The position numbers and the translations under genes are program-made. Under the pieces are notes generated by a model. That model did not search any database. It was not told where the DNA came from and saw only the letters and a list, made by a program, of their open reading frames with translations. Source: UBA822 sp036336795 (GTDB taxonomy: Bacteria; Gemmatimonadota; Gemmatimonadetes; Longimicrobiales; Gaopeijiaceae). Taken from it: DNA of 64,000 nt. Each line of letters begins with the position of its first letter. The first letter of the stretch is position 1. The stretch lies in NCBI GenBank assembly GCA_036336795.1, contig JAYZFL010000044.1:40946-104945 (forward strand). The letters run 5' to 3'. Shown piece after piece: positions 25,511 through 35,014 of the stretch.

Positions 25511-28500
25511 ATGAAGTCACGACAACCAACCGACAAGCGATGCCTTGGATTGTCCTCATTAGTCGTGATGTGGTCTACAATCCTCATCTTACCATTCGGT
25601 GTGGCTGGTCAATACTCGACGGAGCAATTTTCACAGATTCGGGGTCGCTCCATTGGACCTGCGGGAATGAGTGGGCGGGTCGCCTCGGTGGATGTCATAA
25701 CGTCTAGCCCCAACAGGATCTACGTGGGCGCAGCCACGGGCGGAGTCTGGCGATCCGTAGATGGAGGGATCTCATGGGAACCGATCTTCGATGACCAGCC
25801 ACTCCTTGGCATTGGAGCGGTAGCTGTCTCACCAGTGAATCCAGACCTGGTGTGGGTGGGGACGGGCGAGGGAAACCCACGCAACAGTGCCGGTGTGGGC
25901 AACGGAGTCTTTAAATCTCTGGACGGCGGCGATACGTGGCTCCGGGTGGGACTGGAGGGCTCCGAACGAATCGACAAGATCATTCCACACCCCACCGATC
26001 CTGATGTTGCCTTCGTGGCGGCTATGGGCCCCGCGTGGAGTGACGGTGAGGTCCGAGGTGTGTTTCGAACGGAGGACGGTGGTGGCAATTGGGAGCGCAT
26101 TCTCTACGAGAATCCACGGACGGGAGCAGCGGACCTGATCATGGATCCCGACAACCCTGACAAGCTCTTCGCTGCGATGTGGGAGTTTCGACGATGGCCT
26201 TGGTATTTCGAATCCGGGGGTCCAGGCAGTGGGCTACATGTGTCATACGACGGTGGAGACTCCTGGAGACGCTTGACTGCCGAGGACGGGGTGCCGGGTG
26301 GAGATCTCGGGCGCATTGGGCTAACTATCGCACCCTCTAACGCGAACGTTGTCTATGCTCTCGTAGAGGCGGAGACTAGCGAATTGATCCGCTCCGACGA
26401 CGGTGGGCGAAGTTGGTCGACGATCAGCGACCGTCCTGGTGTCGCACCAAGGCCGTTCTACTACGCCGATCTACGAGTGGATCCCCAGAATGAGAATCGA
26501 TTGTATTCCCTTCACGGGAGTATACAGGTCAGTGAGGATCAGGGACGAACGTTTCGGACCGTGGTAGAGAGTAACACGATCCATGGGGACGTTCAGGAAC
26601 TCTGGATTAATCCTGACGATGGTCGCCACATGATTATGGGTAATGACGGAGGAATTGCGCTCACCTATGACCGGGGAGAGCACTGGAGGTTTGTCGAGAA
26701 CCTGACTTTGGCGCAGTTCTACCATATCAGCTTGGATGATGCAGTTCCCTTCAACGTGTACGGTGGCCTTCAAGACAATGGGAGTTGGTTCGGTCCCAGC
26801 ACCGTTTGGGAGAGTCGGGGGATCATGAATGCCCACTGGCGGCGTGTGGGAGGTGGTGACGGTTTTTCGGTCTTCAACGACCCTTCGGATCCCGATTATG
26901 GCTACTCGATGTCACAACAGGGAAATCTGCTTCGCTTTGAGAAGGAAACAGGCCGAAGGGTTGGAATCCAACCCGTACATCCCGATGGTTTGTACCTACG
27001 CTTCAACTGGAACGCGGGGCTCAACGTCGATCCGTTCGATCCGAATGTATTGTACTTGGGTAGCCAATTCGTGCATCGGACTAGAGATCAGGGCCGGAGC
27101 TGGGAGATCATTTCTCCGGATCTCACAACGAACGAACCTGAAAAACAGCTTCAAGACCAGAGTGGAGGCCTTACACTGGATGCCACTGGGGCCGAGAACC
27201 ACACGACGATCCTGTCCATTTCCCCGAGCCCGCTCCAGAGGGGTTTGATCTGGGTTTCTACAGACGACGGAAATGTCCAGATTACGGAGGATGATGGAAG
27301 TACTTGGCGGAACGTCGGCGATCGAATACCCAATGTACCAAGGGGAACCTGGGCGCCGCATGTCGAACCCTCAGCCCATGATGTGCGGACTGCCTACGTC
27401 GTTCTGGAAGATCACCGGCGTGGAAACTGGCTGCCCTATGTTTACAAGACAGACGATCTCGGTGATAGCTGGAAAATATTGTCGGACAGAGGAATAGACG
27501 GATTTGTTCATGTAATACGTGAGGACACGGTCGAACCGAATCTCCTTTTCCTGGGGACGGAATTCGGGCTTCGGGTGAGTGTCGATGGTGGAAATTCCTG
27601 GATGCATTGGACTCACGGTGTACCCCCGGCCCCAGTTCGCGATTTGCGGATCCATCCCAGGGATCACGATTTGGTCTTGGGAACGCATGGCCGGGGAGCT
27701 TTCGTTATCGACGATATCCGACCTCTGCGTGAGTCGGCCCGTGATCCAGGGTTAGCGGACGAACCGTTGAGGGTTCTTCCCATGGCTCCAGCTCAGAAAT
27801 ATGAAACTGCAGAGGCCATAGGTTACCGTTCGGTAGGTCATGCGATGATGTTTGGGGAAAACCGCCCCTATGGAGCCCTGATCAACTATTGGGTGGGACG
27901 GGAGAGTGATGCGGACGCGCAGATCGAGATCCTCGATTCTAGAGGGGAGTCCGTTCATTCGTTTGCTGGCTCAACTGAGGTCGGTGTCAATCGAGTGATA
28001 TGGGATTTACGTCGAGTTGTCGGAAGGGGAAGTGGCCCTGAGTTGGCTGGCATCGAGGTCCTCAGCGGGACGTACACGGTTCGAGTGTCGATCGGTGATT
28101 CCGAGTCGACCGGAACGGTGACCGTCCTTGAGGATCCCCGAGTGGACATCTCAGTTCAAAGCCGCCTCGCAAAATTCGATGCTCTGGAGCAGGCTCGTTC
28201 CATGATCGCAGATATGGACGAAGCTCAGCGAAGATTGGAAGGGATGATCGAAAGCACTGACGTTGTGTTGAGATCGCTTGAAGAACGACCTGGAAGCGAG
28301 GAGTTGGAGGAAGAGGGAGAAGCGCTGAAGGGGACTCTTCAAGGTCTCTTGGAAAGTCTCTTCACAGGCCCGCAGTGTCAGGGCATCTGCGGACGGAGTC
28401 GTCTCCCGGCCAATACTGTACGTCGGCCCATGAATTCTTTGGGGAACTCTCCTGCCGCGCCGACAGGGAACGAACAGGTGATGCTTCGCCAGGCGAATGA

Positions 28501-28639
28501 GGCTCTACGAATGATCGTCGATGAAGTGAATGCAGCCTTGCTCGGGGAGATATCGTCGTTCAGCCAGCGTCTCCAGGAAACCGGGTATTCGCCGTTCGCG
28601 GACCTGAGACTACTCAGAACTGGAGGGCCGAGCCGCTGA
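25511..28639 (+). CDS. Large secreted BNR/Asp-box (sortilin-like) repeat protein, copy 2
   Basis: This 1042-residue protein is the tandem paralogue of the previous gene and aligns with it from RGRSIGPAGMSGRV through THGRGAFVIDDIRPL. Asp-box repeats include SVDGGISWEPIFDD, SLDGGDTWLRVG and SVDGGNSWMHW. The start is ATG 25511 with AGAGGTGCC just upstream, then an N-terminal signal (LSSLVVMWSTILILPFGVAG). The C-terminal helical part differs from copy 1 by an extra segment with two cysteines (GPQCQGICGRS) and a second helix pair. The function is unknown; extracellular binding or hydrolysis of polymers is the usual guess. Its TGA overlaps the CTG start of proline dehydrogenase, so expression of the two is coupled. 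Confidence 0.85.
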   Translation: MKSRQPTDKRCLGLSSLVVMWSTILILPFGVAGQYSTEQFSQIRGRSIGPAGMSGRVASVDVITSSPNRIYVGAATGGVWRSVDGGISWEPIFDDQPLLGIGAVAVSPVNPDLVWVGTGEGNPRNSAGVGNGVFKSLDGGDTWLRVGLEGSERIDKIIPHPTDPDVAFVAAMGPAWSDGEVRGVFRTEDGGGNWERILYENPRTGAADLIMDPDNPDKLFAAMWEFRRWPWYFESGGPGSGLHVSYDGGDSWRRLTAEDGVPGGDLGRIGLTIAPSNANVVYALVEAETSELIRSDDGGRSWSTISDRPGVAPRPFYYADLRVDPQNENRLYSLHGSIQVSEDQGRTFRTVVESNTIHGDVQELWINPDDGRHMIMGNDGGIALTYDRGEHWRFVENLTLAQFYHISLDDAVPFNVYGGLQDNGSWFGPSTVWESRGIMNAHWRRVGGGDGFSVFNDPSDPDYGYSMSQQGNLLRFEKETGRRVGIQPVHPDGLYLRFNWNAGLNVDPFDPNVLYLGSQFVHRTRDQGRSWEIISPDLTTNEPEKQLQDQSGGLTLDATGAENHTTILSISPSPLQRGLIWVSTDDGNVQITEDDGSTWRNVGDRIPNVPRGTWAPHVEPSAHDVRTAYVVLEDHRRGNWLPYVYKTDDLGDSWKILSDRGIDGFVHVIREDTVEPNLLFLGTEFGLRVSVDGGNSWMHWTHGVPPAPVRDLRIHPRDHDLVLGTHGRGAFVIDDIRPLRESARDPGLADEPLRVLPMAPAQKYETAEAIGYRSVGHAMMFGENRPYGALINYWVGRESDADAQIEILDSRGESVHSFAGSTEVGVNRVIWDLRRVVGRGSGPELAGIEVLSGTYTVRVSIGDSESTGTVTVLEDPRVDISVQSRLAKFDALEQARSMIADMDEAQRRLEGMIESTDVVLRSLEERPGSEELEEEGEALKGTLQGLLESLFTGPQCQGICGRSRLPANTVRRPMNSLGNSPAAPTGNEQVMLRQANEALRMIVDEVNAALLGEISSFSQRLQETGYSPFADLRLLRTGGPSR

Positions 28640-29559
28640 CGATCCTTCGGGAAGCACTGCTCTGGAGCTCGGAGAACCCATTCTTGGCGGACCGGCTGCC
28701 ACAGCTGAAGTTCGTTCAGCACGCTGTTCGGCGCTTCATGCCCGGTGAAAAGTCCGAGGACGCGATGCGGGAAGGAGCACGCCTGGAGGAATTCCACATC
28801 GGATCGGTGCTGAGTCTTCTCGGGGAGAAAGTGACAGAGTCGGTCGATGAGGTCGTCGAGCACTACAAGGGAGTTCTTGAGGAGATAGATCGACGCGATT
28901 TGGACATGGAGATCTCCGTGAAGCTCACGCAGCTCGGTGTCGATATCAACGAAGAAGTGGCGGTGTCGAATCTCGAGTCGATCGTCTCTAAAGCCGAAGA
29001 GCTAGGTCGCTTCGTGTGGATAGACATCGAGAACAGTGACTACGTTGACGTGACCCTTGATTTATACCGACAGGTGCGGGCACAGTATAGGGAAACGGGT
29101 ATTTGTCTCCAGTCCTACCTCTATCGGACGGCGGAAGACCTGGGTTCCCTTCTTCCCCTAGATCCTGCGATCCGGCTCGTAAAAGGGGCTTATGCTGAGG
29201 GGCCAGACGTAGCGTTCCCGGATAAACGAGACGTGGATCTGAATTACCTTGCACTTGCCGAGCAGCTTCTAGATGAAGTGTCGGTGGGGCGCGCCCGGGC
29301 CGCATTTGCGACTCACGATACCCAGATCATAAGCAAGATCGAACAGGCTGCTTTTGCCCGTGGAATGTCCAGAGATCAAGTTGAGTTTCAAATGTTGTAC
29401 GGTATAGAGACGGCCAATCAGAAACGGCTCGCTGAGAACGGGTACAGGATGAAAGTGCTAATCAGTTATGGATCAGCATGGTTTCCATGGTACATGAGGC
29501 GCTTGGCAGAGCGGCCTGCGAACCTCTGGTTCGTACTCAGAAAAGTGGTGTTCCGCTGA
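28636..29559 (+). CDS. Proline dehydrogenase (apparent CTG start)
   Basis: This 307-residue FAD enzyme oxidises proline to pyrroline-5-carboxylate at the membrane and passes electrons to quinone. Barrel motifs are VKLTQLGVDI, IDIENSDYVDVTLDLY, GICLQSYLYRT, RLVKGAYAEG, and FATHDTQIISKI; the C-terminal block (LISYGSAWFPWYMRRLAERPAN) holds the substrate-binding Arg pair. The first ATG, GTG or TTG (TTG 28684) would lose a conserved N-terminal helix, LREALLWSSENPFLADRLP. I therefore start at CTG 28636, which overlaps the upstream TGA (CTGA) and has GGAGGG nine bases before it. The partner P5C dehydrogenase is not in the window. Confidence 0.9.
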   Translation: MTILREALLWSSENPFLADRLPQLKFVQHAVRRFMPGEKSEDAMREGARLEEFHIGSVLSLLGEKVTESVDEVVEHYKGVLEEIDRRDLDMEISVKLTQLGVDINEEVAVSNLESIVSKAEELGRFVWIDIENSDYVDVTLDLYRQVRAQYRETGICLQSYLYRTAEDLGSLLPLDPAIRLVKGAYAEGPDVAFPDKRDVDLNYLALAEQLLDEVSVGRARAAFATHDTQIISKIEQAAFARGMSRDQVEFQMLYGIETANQKRLAENGYRMKVLISYGSAWFPWYMRRLAERPANLWFVLRKVVFR

Positions 29560-30782
29560 GATCCGATCAGGACCCCCGCCGTTGGAGTATCCTGGCTCTT
29601 CTGTCCGTCGCGGTGTTGTTGGGGATGTCGGTATGGTTCACCGCTAGTGCGGTGGCTCCGGTGCTCCAAATCCGTTGGAATCTCAACTCAAGTCAGATCG
29701 CCTGGCTTACAACGACTGTGCAGCTCGGCTTTGTTGCTGGGACGATGGCTGCCGCGATCTTGAATCTCGCTGACCTGATCCCTTCGAGAGGTTATTTCGC
29801 CGTGTCGGCCATACTGGCGGCTTCGGCCAATGCCTTTCTGGTGATCGTACCCGTTTATGGCGGGGCGCTTGGCCTACGTTTTCTGACTGGTTTTTTCTTG
29901 GCGGGGGTCTACCCTCCAGCCATGAAGATGAGTGCCACCTGGTTCAGGTCCTCTCGTGGCGTGGCCATCGGAACTGTGGTGGGTGCACTCACGGTGGGTA
30001 AGGCGATCCCTTACCTGTTCAAGCTCACAGCGAGTGCGCCGCTCCAGGTGGTTGTGTTGGGGGCGTCGACTGGCGGCGTCCTCGGGGGTGTGCTCGTGGC
30101 CTGGGCTTACCGCGAGGGTCCTTACGCGTTTGAAAAAGCCGCCTTTTCGTGGAAACTGATAGCCAGAGTCATCTCGCACCGGCCTACTCGGCTTGCAACG
30201 TATGGATACCTAGGGCACATGTGGGAACTCTACGCGATGTGGACATGGGTGCCAGCGTTTCTGTCGGCGAGCGCGTTAGCACGGGCAGGGGCGACGGGCA
30301 CTCCTGTGTCGGCTGCGCTGATTGACTTGGCTGGGTTCTCGGCGATCGCCATTGGTGGCTTGGGGTGCGTGTGGGGAGGTAGGGCCGCCGATAGAATCGG
30401 CAGGACGAGATTGGTTAATCTTGCCATGGGTGTGAGTGGTGTATGCTCCCTCGTGGTAGGCCTTCTCTTCGGGCAGAGCTTCTGGGTGTTGGTTCCGTTC
30501 ATGCTGATTTGGGGCTTCTTTGTCGTGGCCGACTCAGCCCAATTTAGTGCGATGGTTACGGAGGTCGCGCCGCAGGAAGCGGTGGGCACGGCGCTGACCC
30601 TTCAGACGTCCCTGGGGTTTCTGCTCACGATGGTGACGATCCAAGGTGTTCCGATGCTACGTGATTCCCTCGGCTGGCATCTGGCTTTTCCTGTGCTTGC
30701 TTTGGGCCCAATGCTTGGGATTGGAGCGATCCTCAAGCTGGACGTGAATCAGTCGGACCGGGCGTCCTCCCGGAGCAAGTAG
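29556..30782 (+). CDS. MFS transporter (start uncertain, CTG or upstream ATG)
   Basis: This twelve-helix major-facilitator carrier resembles the cyanate/nitrate-type subgroup (ALLSVAVLLGMSVWFTASAVAP at helix 1, GFFLAGVYPPAMKMSATWF at helix 4, GGRAADRIGRTRL in the loop after helix 8). Substrate is unknown; coupling to proline dehydrogenase hints at an amino acid or derivative but does not prove it. The frame runs from ATG 29478, an 82-bp overlap with the previous gene. The residues coded there look non-native, and CTG 29556 again overlaps the upstream TGA as CTGA, giving 408 residues. This mirrors the junction before proline dehydrogenase. Confidence 0.83.
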   Translation: MRSDQDPRRWSILALLSVAVLLGMSVWFTASAVAPVLQIRWNLNSSQIAWLTTTVQLGFVAGTMAAAILNLADLIPSRGYFAVSAILAASANAFLVIVPVYGGALGLRFLTGFFLAGVYPPAMKMSATWFRSSRGVAIGTVVGALTVGKAIPYLFKLTASAPLQVVVLGASTGGVLGGVLVAWAYREGPYAFEKAAFSWKLIARVISHRPTRLATYGYLGHMWELYAMWTWVPAFLSASALARAGATGTPVSAALIDLAGFSAIAIGGLGCVWGGRAADRIGRTRLVNLAMGVSGVCSLVVGLLFGQSFWVLVPFMLIWGFFVVADSAQFSAMVTEVAPQEAVGTALTLQTSLGFLLTMVTIQGVPMLRDSLGWHLAFPVLALGPMLGIGAILKLDVNQSDRASSRSK

Positions 30783-30806
30783 GGTATTTGATGAGAAGGA
30801 ACGGGG

Positions 30807-31787
30807 TTAGCTACGCTGTCTGTCCGAGCGGGGCAGAAGTTCGGCTAGGCGCTCCAGGTCTACATTACCGCCGCTGAGTAACGCCACGACCGGTCCATCA
30901 CCACAATGAATTTTTCCTGCGAGTAACGCGGCGACGCTGGCAGCTCCAGCAGGTTCGACTAATAGTTTCGTCCGTGCTAATAGAAAAGCCATGGCCTCTT
31001 GAATTTCAGAGTCACTCACGACCACGATGTCTTCGACGAATCTCTGAATGATCTCGAAGTTGAGTTCCCCCGCCATGGGCGCAGCGAGACCGTCGGCGAT
31101 CGTGTCAACACTTTCGAGGTGTACCGCCGTGCCTTCATCCAGACTTTTCCGCATGGCGCATGCTCCTTCCGGCTCTACACCGAATACCTTTGTGGTACCT
31201 GGACGGACCAGAGAAGCGGCGAGAGACACACCGGAAATAAGTCCTCCTCCTCCGATTGGTACGACCACCGTGGATGCTTCCGGTACCTCATCTAAGATCT
31301 CGATCCCCACGGTCGCATGGCCCGCCACGATTGTCGGATCATCGAATGGGTGTATGAATGTGAGGTTATGCTCTTTGGCGAGAACTGAGGAGAGCTCGAA
31401 AGCTTCCAATGCTGTCCCGTGGAGAATCACGTTCGCTCCGTAACTTTCACTTGCACGGGCCTTGGTAGGCGAGGCTTGAGCATTCATCACGACGGTAGAC
31501 TGCATGCCGATCTTGGCTGCAGCCCAGGCGACGGCCTGTGCATGGTTGCCCGCAGAGACGGTCACCACTCCGTTCGCTCGCTCGTCTGTGTTCATCTCAA
31601 GAAGCGCGTTTAGAGCACCCCTTACTTTGAATGATCCTGTTTTTTGAAGGTTCTCGCACTTGAGGAGCATAGGATGGCCGATCCGCTCTGAGAGTGCACT
31701 GCTTGAGACGACAGGGGTGCGGTGTACGGAAGGAGCAATCTGCGCGTGTGCTGCTTCAAGGTGTCGCAGTTTAGGGATTGAGGTCAT
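30807..31787 (-). CDS. Threonine/serine ammonia-lyase (PLP)
   Basis: This 326-residue fold-type II PLP enzyme deaminates threonine to 2-oxobutyrate or serine to pyruvate. LQKTGSFKVRGALNAL carries the PLP Lys, SAGNHAQAVAWAA the substrate loop, and VVPIGGGGLISG the phosphate-binding glycine loop. It lacks the C-terminal ACT-like regulatory domain of the biosynthetic IlvA, so it is more like the short catabolic or serine-racemase-like type. The frame extends to 31976, but homology begins right after ATG 31787. It is divergent from the TonB receptor and ends 25 bp from the MFS gene. Confidence 0.88.
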   Translation of the reverse strand: MTSIPKLRHLEAAHAQIAPSVHRTPVVSSSALSERIGHPMLLKCENLQKTGSFKVRGALNALLEMNTDERANGVVTVSAGNHAQAVAWAAAKIGMQSTVVMNAQASPTKARASESYGANVILHGTALEAFELSSVLAKEHNLTFIHPFDDPTIVAGHATVGIEILDEVPEASTVVVPIGGGGLISGVSLAASLVRPGTTKVFGVEPEGACAMRKSLDEGTAVHLESVDTIADGLAAPMAGELNFEIIQRFVEDIVVVSDSEIQEAMAFLLARTKLLVEPAGAASVAALLAGKIHCGDGPVVALLSGGNVDLERLAELLPRSDRQRS

Positions 31788-31997
31788 GTGTGTAGGCGGT
31801 AAGGTCAACCATGGCCGGAGTTCACTGACATTGCTCCTATATTGTCCCTGATGTAATTTCCCGTGGCAACCCGAGAAGACGATCCTGCTCGCCCGTGTCG
31901 AATTCTGAAAGACACTTCTTCTCCAGATGTTTCTGAGAGACGCGGACCGAGAGACTGTATTTCTCGGTGCCCTCACTCCTGATTGAGAGGCTGTACC

Positions 31998-34844
31998 ATG
32001 AGCGTAAAGCTATCGACGCACATTCTAACGCTGGTGCTTGGTTTCGCCCTTGGGTTCGGCTCGCTCGCCGCCCAGGATGGGACCCTCACAGGCACACTTA
32101 CAGATGCGGGTAATGGCGTGCCGATCTCTTCCGCTGGAGTGGAAGTGCTCGGAGCTGACCTTGCTCCTTCCCTATCTGGAGGAGCAGGGCAGTTCTCTGT
32201 GTCTCTGCCAGCTGGAGTTTATTCTGTCGTAGTAACTGCTCTCGGCTACCGTGAGTTTCGCGAGGATGGGGTGCGGATAAGCGGCGGTGAGACCACGGTG
32301 TTAGATCTTTCATTGACATCGGCGGCCCTTCAGCTGAATCCGGTTGTGGTGACGGCGTCTCGCCGAGCAGAGTCCAGAGTCGACGCACCGAACACCGTGC
32401 ATGTCGTCGGAGAGACTGAGATTCAGGATCGAATGGTGGTCACGCCCGTCGAACATCTTCGGTCTGCGCCGGGGGTGGATATCATCCAACAGGGGACTCA
32501 GTCCAGAAACATCGTGATCCGTGGGTTCAACAATATTTTCTCCGGATCTCTGCACTTTCTGGTAGACAACCGGATCGCAGGAGTGCCGTCCTTACGGGCT
32601 AATCTCCTTCACTTCGTTCCTCAGACAAATGAAGATCTGGAGCGGATTGAAGTGGTGCTTGGCCCCGGATCAGCGCTCTATGGGCCGAACACGGCAAACG
32701 GGGTAGTCCACATGATCACGAAATCACCTCTCACGAGCCAGGGTACGACCGTGACTTTGGGGGGAGGGGGCAAGAATGTTTTTGAGGGGACTCTCCGCAC
32801 TGCGCATAAGCTGTCGGACAACTTCGGCTTTAAGATTTCGGCGCGACAGGTTCAGGGAGACGAGTGGGCGTTCACGGATCCGGTCGAGACCGCTGCCCGT
32901 GCGAGTGCCGATGCGAATCCGGCGGCCTTCAAGGCTGAGAGGATGGCTCGAGGGCTAAGTTCGGCGAACGCTGACCTTGCCTTCGGGCGAGTGGGAATCC
33001 GCGACTACGAGGGCTCCGATTTCAAACGTCAGTCGATGAACGTAAGAGCAGACTGGGGTCTTGGTGGTGACGATCGTATGATTTTCGATTACGGGATGAC
33101 CAATGTAGACGGCATCGAATTGACTGGTCTGGGAATGGGCCAGACCTATGGCTGGCAGTACGCGTACTATCAGGCCCGAATGAACGTCGATCGGCTTTTT
33201 GCTCAGGTCTATCTCAACACCAGTGACGCCGGAGATAGTTATCTATTGCGTGACGGTGCACCGCTTGTAGACCAGTCACGAATGACAGTCGGACAGCTTC
33301 AACACGGCTTCGATCTAGGCGATGGCCGTCAGGATTTCTCATACGGTGTGGACTACTCCTTTACCAATCCCCGTACCGCAGGAACGATCAACGGCCGGAA
33401 CGAAAACGATGACGACGTCAAGGAGGTCGGTACGTATCTCCAATCGAAGACTGCGCTAGGTGATCGGCTCGACCTGATTCTTGCGGGCCGCTTGGACACA
33501 CACTCTCGACTCGATCATAACGTCTTCTCGCCTCGTGCCGCGCTGGTTTTCGAGCCCGCTGAGAATCACAGCATCAGGGCCAGCTACAATCGGGCTTTCT
33601 CGACACCCACAACCCTGAACATGTTCCTAGACATCTCAGGGGGACCCGCCGGGCCGTTGGCAGCTGTTGGTTACCGGGTGCAGGCCCAGGGTGCAGGTAA
33701 TGGCATCAGCCTGCACAATGCGGACGGGACCTTGAGTGGCATGAGGATTCCCCAAGCACTGGGTGGGAGCGGACAGCTTATGCCGGTCGGCACGGGGCCA
33801 CTGTGGTTGACCGGGGTCGGTGCGGCCAACGCTCTCGGAATCATCGACGCTGCTACCGCGGGGCTCCTAGCGAGTTTGAATCCATCGGATGCGGACATCT
33901 CGCTCAACATGCTCGACGCCGGAACCGGAGCCTTTGGCCCGCTTAACGCGGCCGCTATCCTGGACGTGAAGCAACTTAAAGAAACCACGTCCACGACCTT
34001 CGAAATGGGGTATCAGGGTGTAATCGACAACAAGGTTCTAATCGCAGCGGACGTGTGGCACTCGAGGAAGGAGAACTTTGTCTCCCCGCTTGTATTCCGT
34101 ACGCCTGTGCTTTACCTGGACGCTACTTCGATGATCGGGTTCCTCGTGCCACGGCTCACTCAAGTGATAATGGCGCAAACCGGTCTTCCAGCTTCCGTTG
34201 CCGGAGCCGCGGCTCTCGACCAGGCCACACAGTTGGCCCTTGGTCCTGACAAGGCGGTGGGTGGAATCCCTGGCTTGGCCGAGACCCCACTGGCGGTGGT
34301 CTCCTCCGATCAGGTCGAATCGAGTGCGACGAATCTCCTGGTCTCATATGTGAATGCTGGAGACGTTTCCTATTACGGCGCCGACTTTACGCTACAGGCG
34401 TTCTTGGACGACCACTGGACTCTTTCTTCCACGGCATCCCTCGTGAGCGACGATTATTTTGATCTCACGGAAATGTCGAATGGGATTTCCCCGATCGCCC
34501 TCAACGCACCGAAACTCAAGGGGACGTTTGGGCTGGCGTACCGTGATGCTAGAGCCGGCTTCAACGCGGAGACTCGCCTTCGCCTGACTTCTGGATTCCC
34601 GGCGGAATCGGCAGGCTTCGTGGGGACTCAGTGTGAGACTGGGTTGACCGGTGCCCTCTACGAAGAGCCCTGTGTCGACGCGTACAAACTGGTGGATGTC
34701 ACGTTGGGCTACAAGGTCCCTGGGACTCTGGCGACCCTTCAGTTGGTGGTGAACAACTTGTTCAATACGCCCTACCGGAGTTTTGTCGGTGTGCCCGAGA
34801 TCGGTCGGTTCATGATGGTCCAGGCGAAGTACGACCTCTTCTAG
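31998..34844 (+). CDS. TonB-dependent outer-membrane receptor with carboxypeptidase-regulatory-like N-domain
   Basis: This 948-residue receptor starts at ATG 31998 (GAGAGG upstream) with a signal peptide ending at LAAQ. Next come a carboxypeptidase-regulatory-like beta-sandwich (~28-110; GTLTGTLTDAGNGVPISSAGVEVLG), a plug domain (~120-240; NTVHVVGETEIQDRMVV, GPGSALYGPNTANGVVHMIT) and a 22-strand barrel ending in AKYDLF, with the terminal Phe used for barrel assembly. Such receptors import siderophores, cobalamin, peptides or glycans using TonB energy. Ligand is not evident, and the neighbours do not settle it. A long loop at ~545-640 is rich in Gly, Ala and Leu. Confidence 0.9.
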   Translation: MSVKLSTHILTLVLGFALGFGSLAAQDGTLTGTLTDAGNGVPISSAGVEVLGADLAPSLSGGAGQFSVSLPAGVYSVVVTALGYREFREDGVRISGGETTVLDLSLTSAALQLNPVVVTASRRAESRVDAPNTVHVVGETEIQDRMVVTPVEHLRSAPGVDIIQQGTQSRNIVIRGFNNIFSGSLHFLVDNRIAGVPSLRANLLHFVPQTNEDLERIEVVLGPGSALYGPNTANGVVHMITKSPLTSQGTTVTLGGGGKNVFEGTLRTAHKLSDNFGFKISARQVQGDEWAFTDPVETAARASADANPAAFKAERMARGLSSANADLAFGRVGIRDYEGSDFKRQSMNVRADWGLGGDDRMIFDYGMTNVDGIELTGLGMGQTYGWQYAYYQARMNVDRLFAQVYLNTSDAGDSYLLRDGAPLVDQSRMTVGQLQHGFDLGDGRQDFSYGVDYSFTNPRTAGTINGRNENDDDVKEVGTYLQSKTALGDRLDLILAGRLDTHSRLDHNVFSPRAALVFEPAENHSIRASYNRAFSTPTTLNMFLDISGGPAGPLAAVGYRVQAQGAGNGISLHNADGTLSGMRIPQALGGSGQLMPVGTGPLWLTGVGAANALGIIDAATAGLLASLNPSDADISLNMLDAGTGAFGPLNAAAILDVKQLKETTSTTFEMGYQGVIDNKVLIAADVWHSRKENFVSPLVFRTPVLYLDATSMIGFLVPRLTQVIMAQTGLPASVAGAAALDQATQLALGPDKAVGGIPGLAETPLAVVSSDQVESSATNLLVSYVNAGDVSYYGADFTLQAFLDDHWTLSSTASLVSDDYFDLTEMSNGISPIALNAPKLKGTFGLAYRDARAGFNAETRLRLTSGFPAESAGFVGTQCETGLTGALYEEPCVDAYKLVDVTLGYKVPGTLATLQLVVNNLFNTPYRSFVGVPEIGRFMMVQAKYDLF

Positions 34845-34927
34845 GTCGCCGATCTACGAACCGAAAGACGACAAAAGAGGTTCCGGAGCGCTTGCAGAAG
34901 GTGTTCCCGCGGTAGAGGGCGGGGTTT

Positions 34928-34936
34928 TGCTATACT
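34928..34936 (+). promoter_or_regulatory. Extended -10 promoter element for trxC-argR
   Basis: TGCTATACT is an extended -10 hexamer (TGn plus TATACT, one base from TATAAT), placed 79 bp before the trxC start. No good -35 is visible 16-18 bp upstream, which extended -10 promoters can tolerate. It would drive trxC and argR. Confidence 0.4.
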
Positions 34937-35014
34937 CGGATCCCAGCGCGTTGCTTTGGGCGCCGTGTGATCTTCTGGCGGGATGCGGCGAAACAGACAC
35001 TAGAGGACGCTCAG

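Noticed and set aside
22331..28639. Tandem BNR genes as a recent assembly duplication
   Set aside because: The two copies differ along their whole length at protein and DNA level and have different C-termini, so they are old paralogues.
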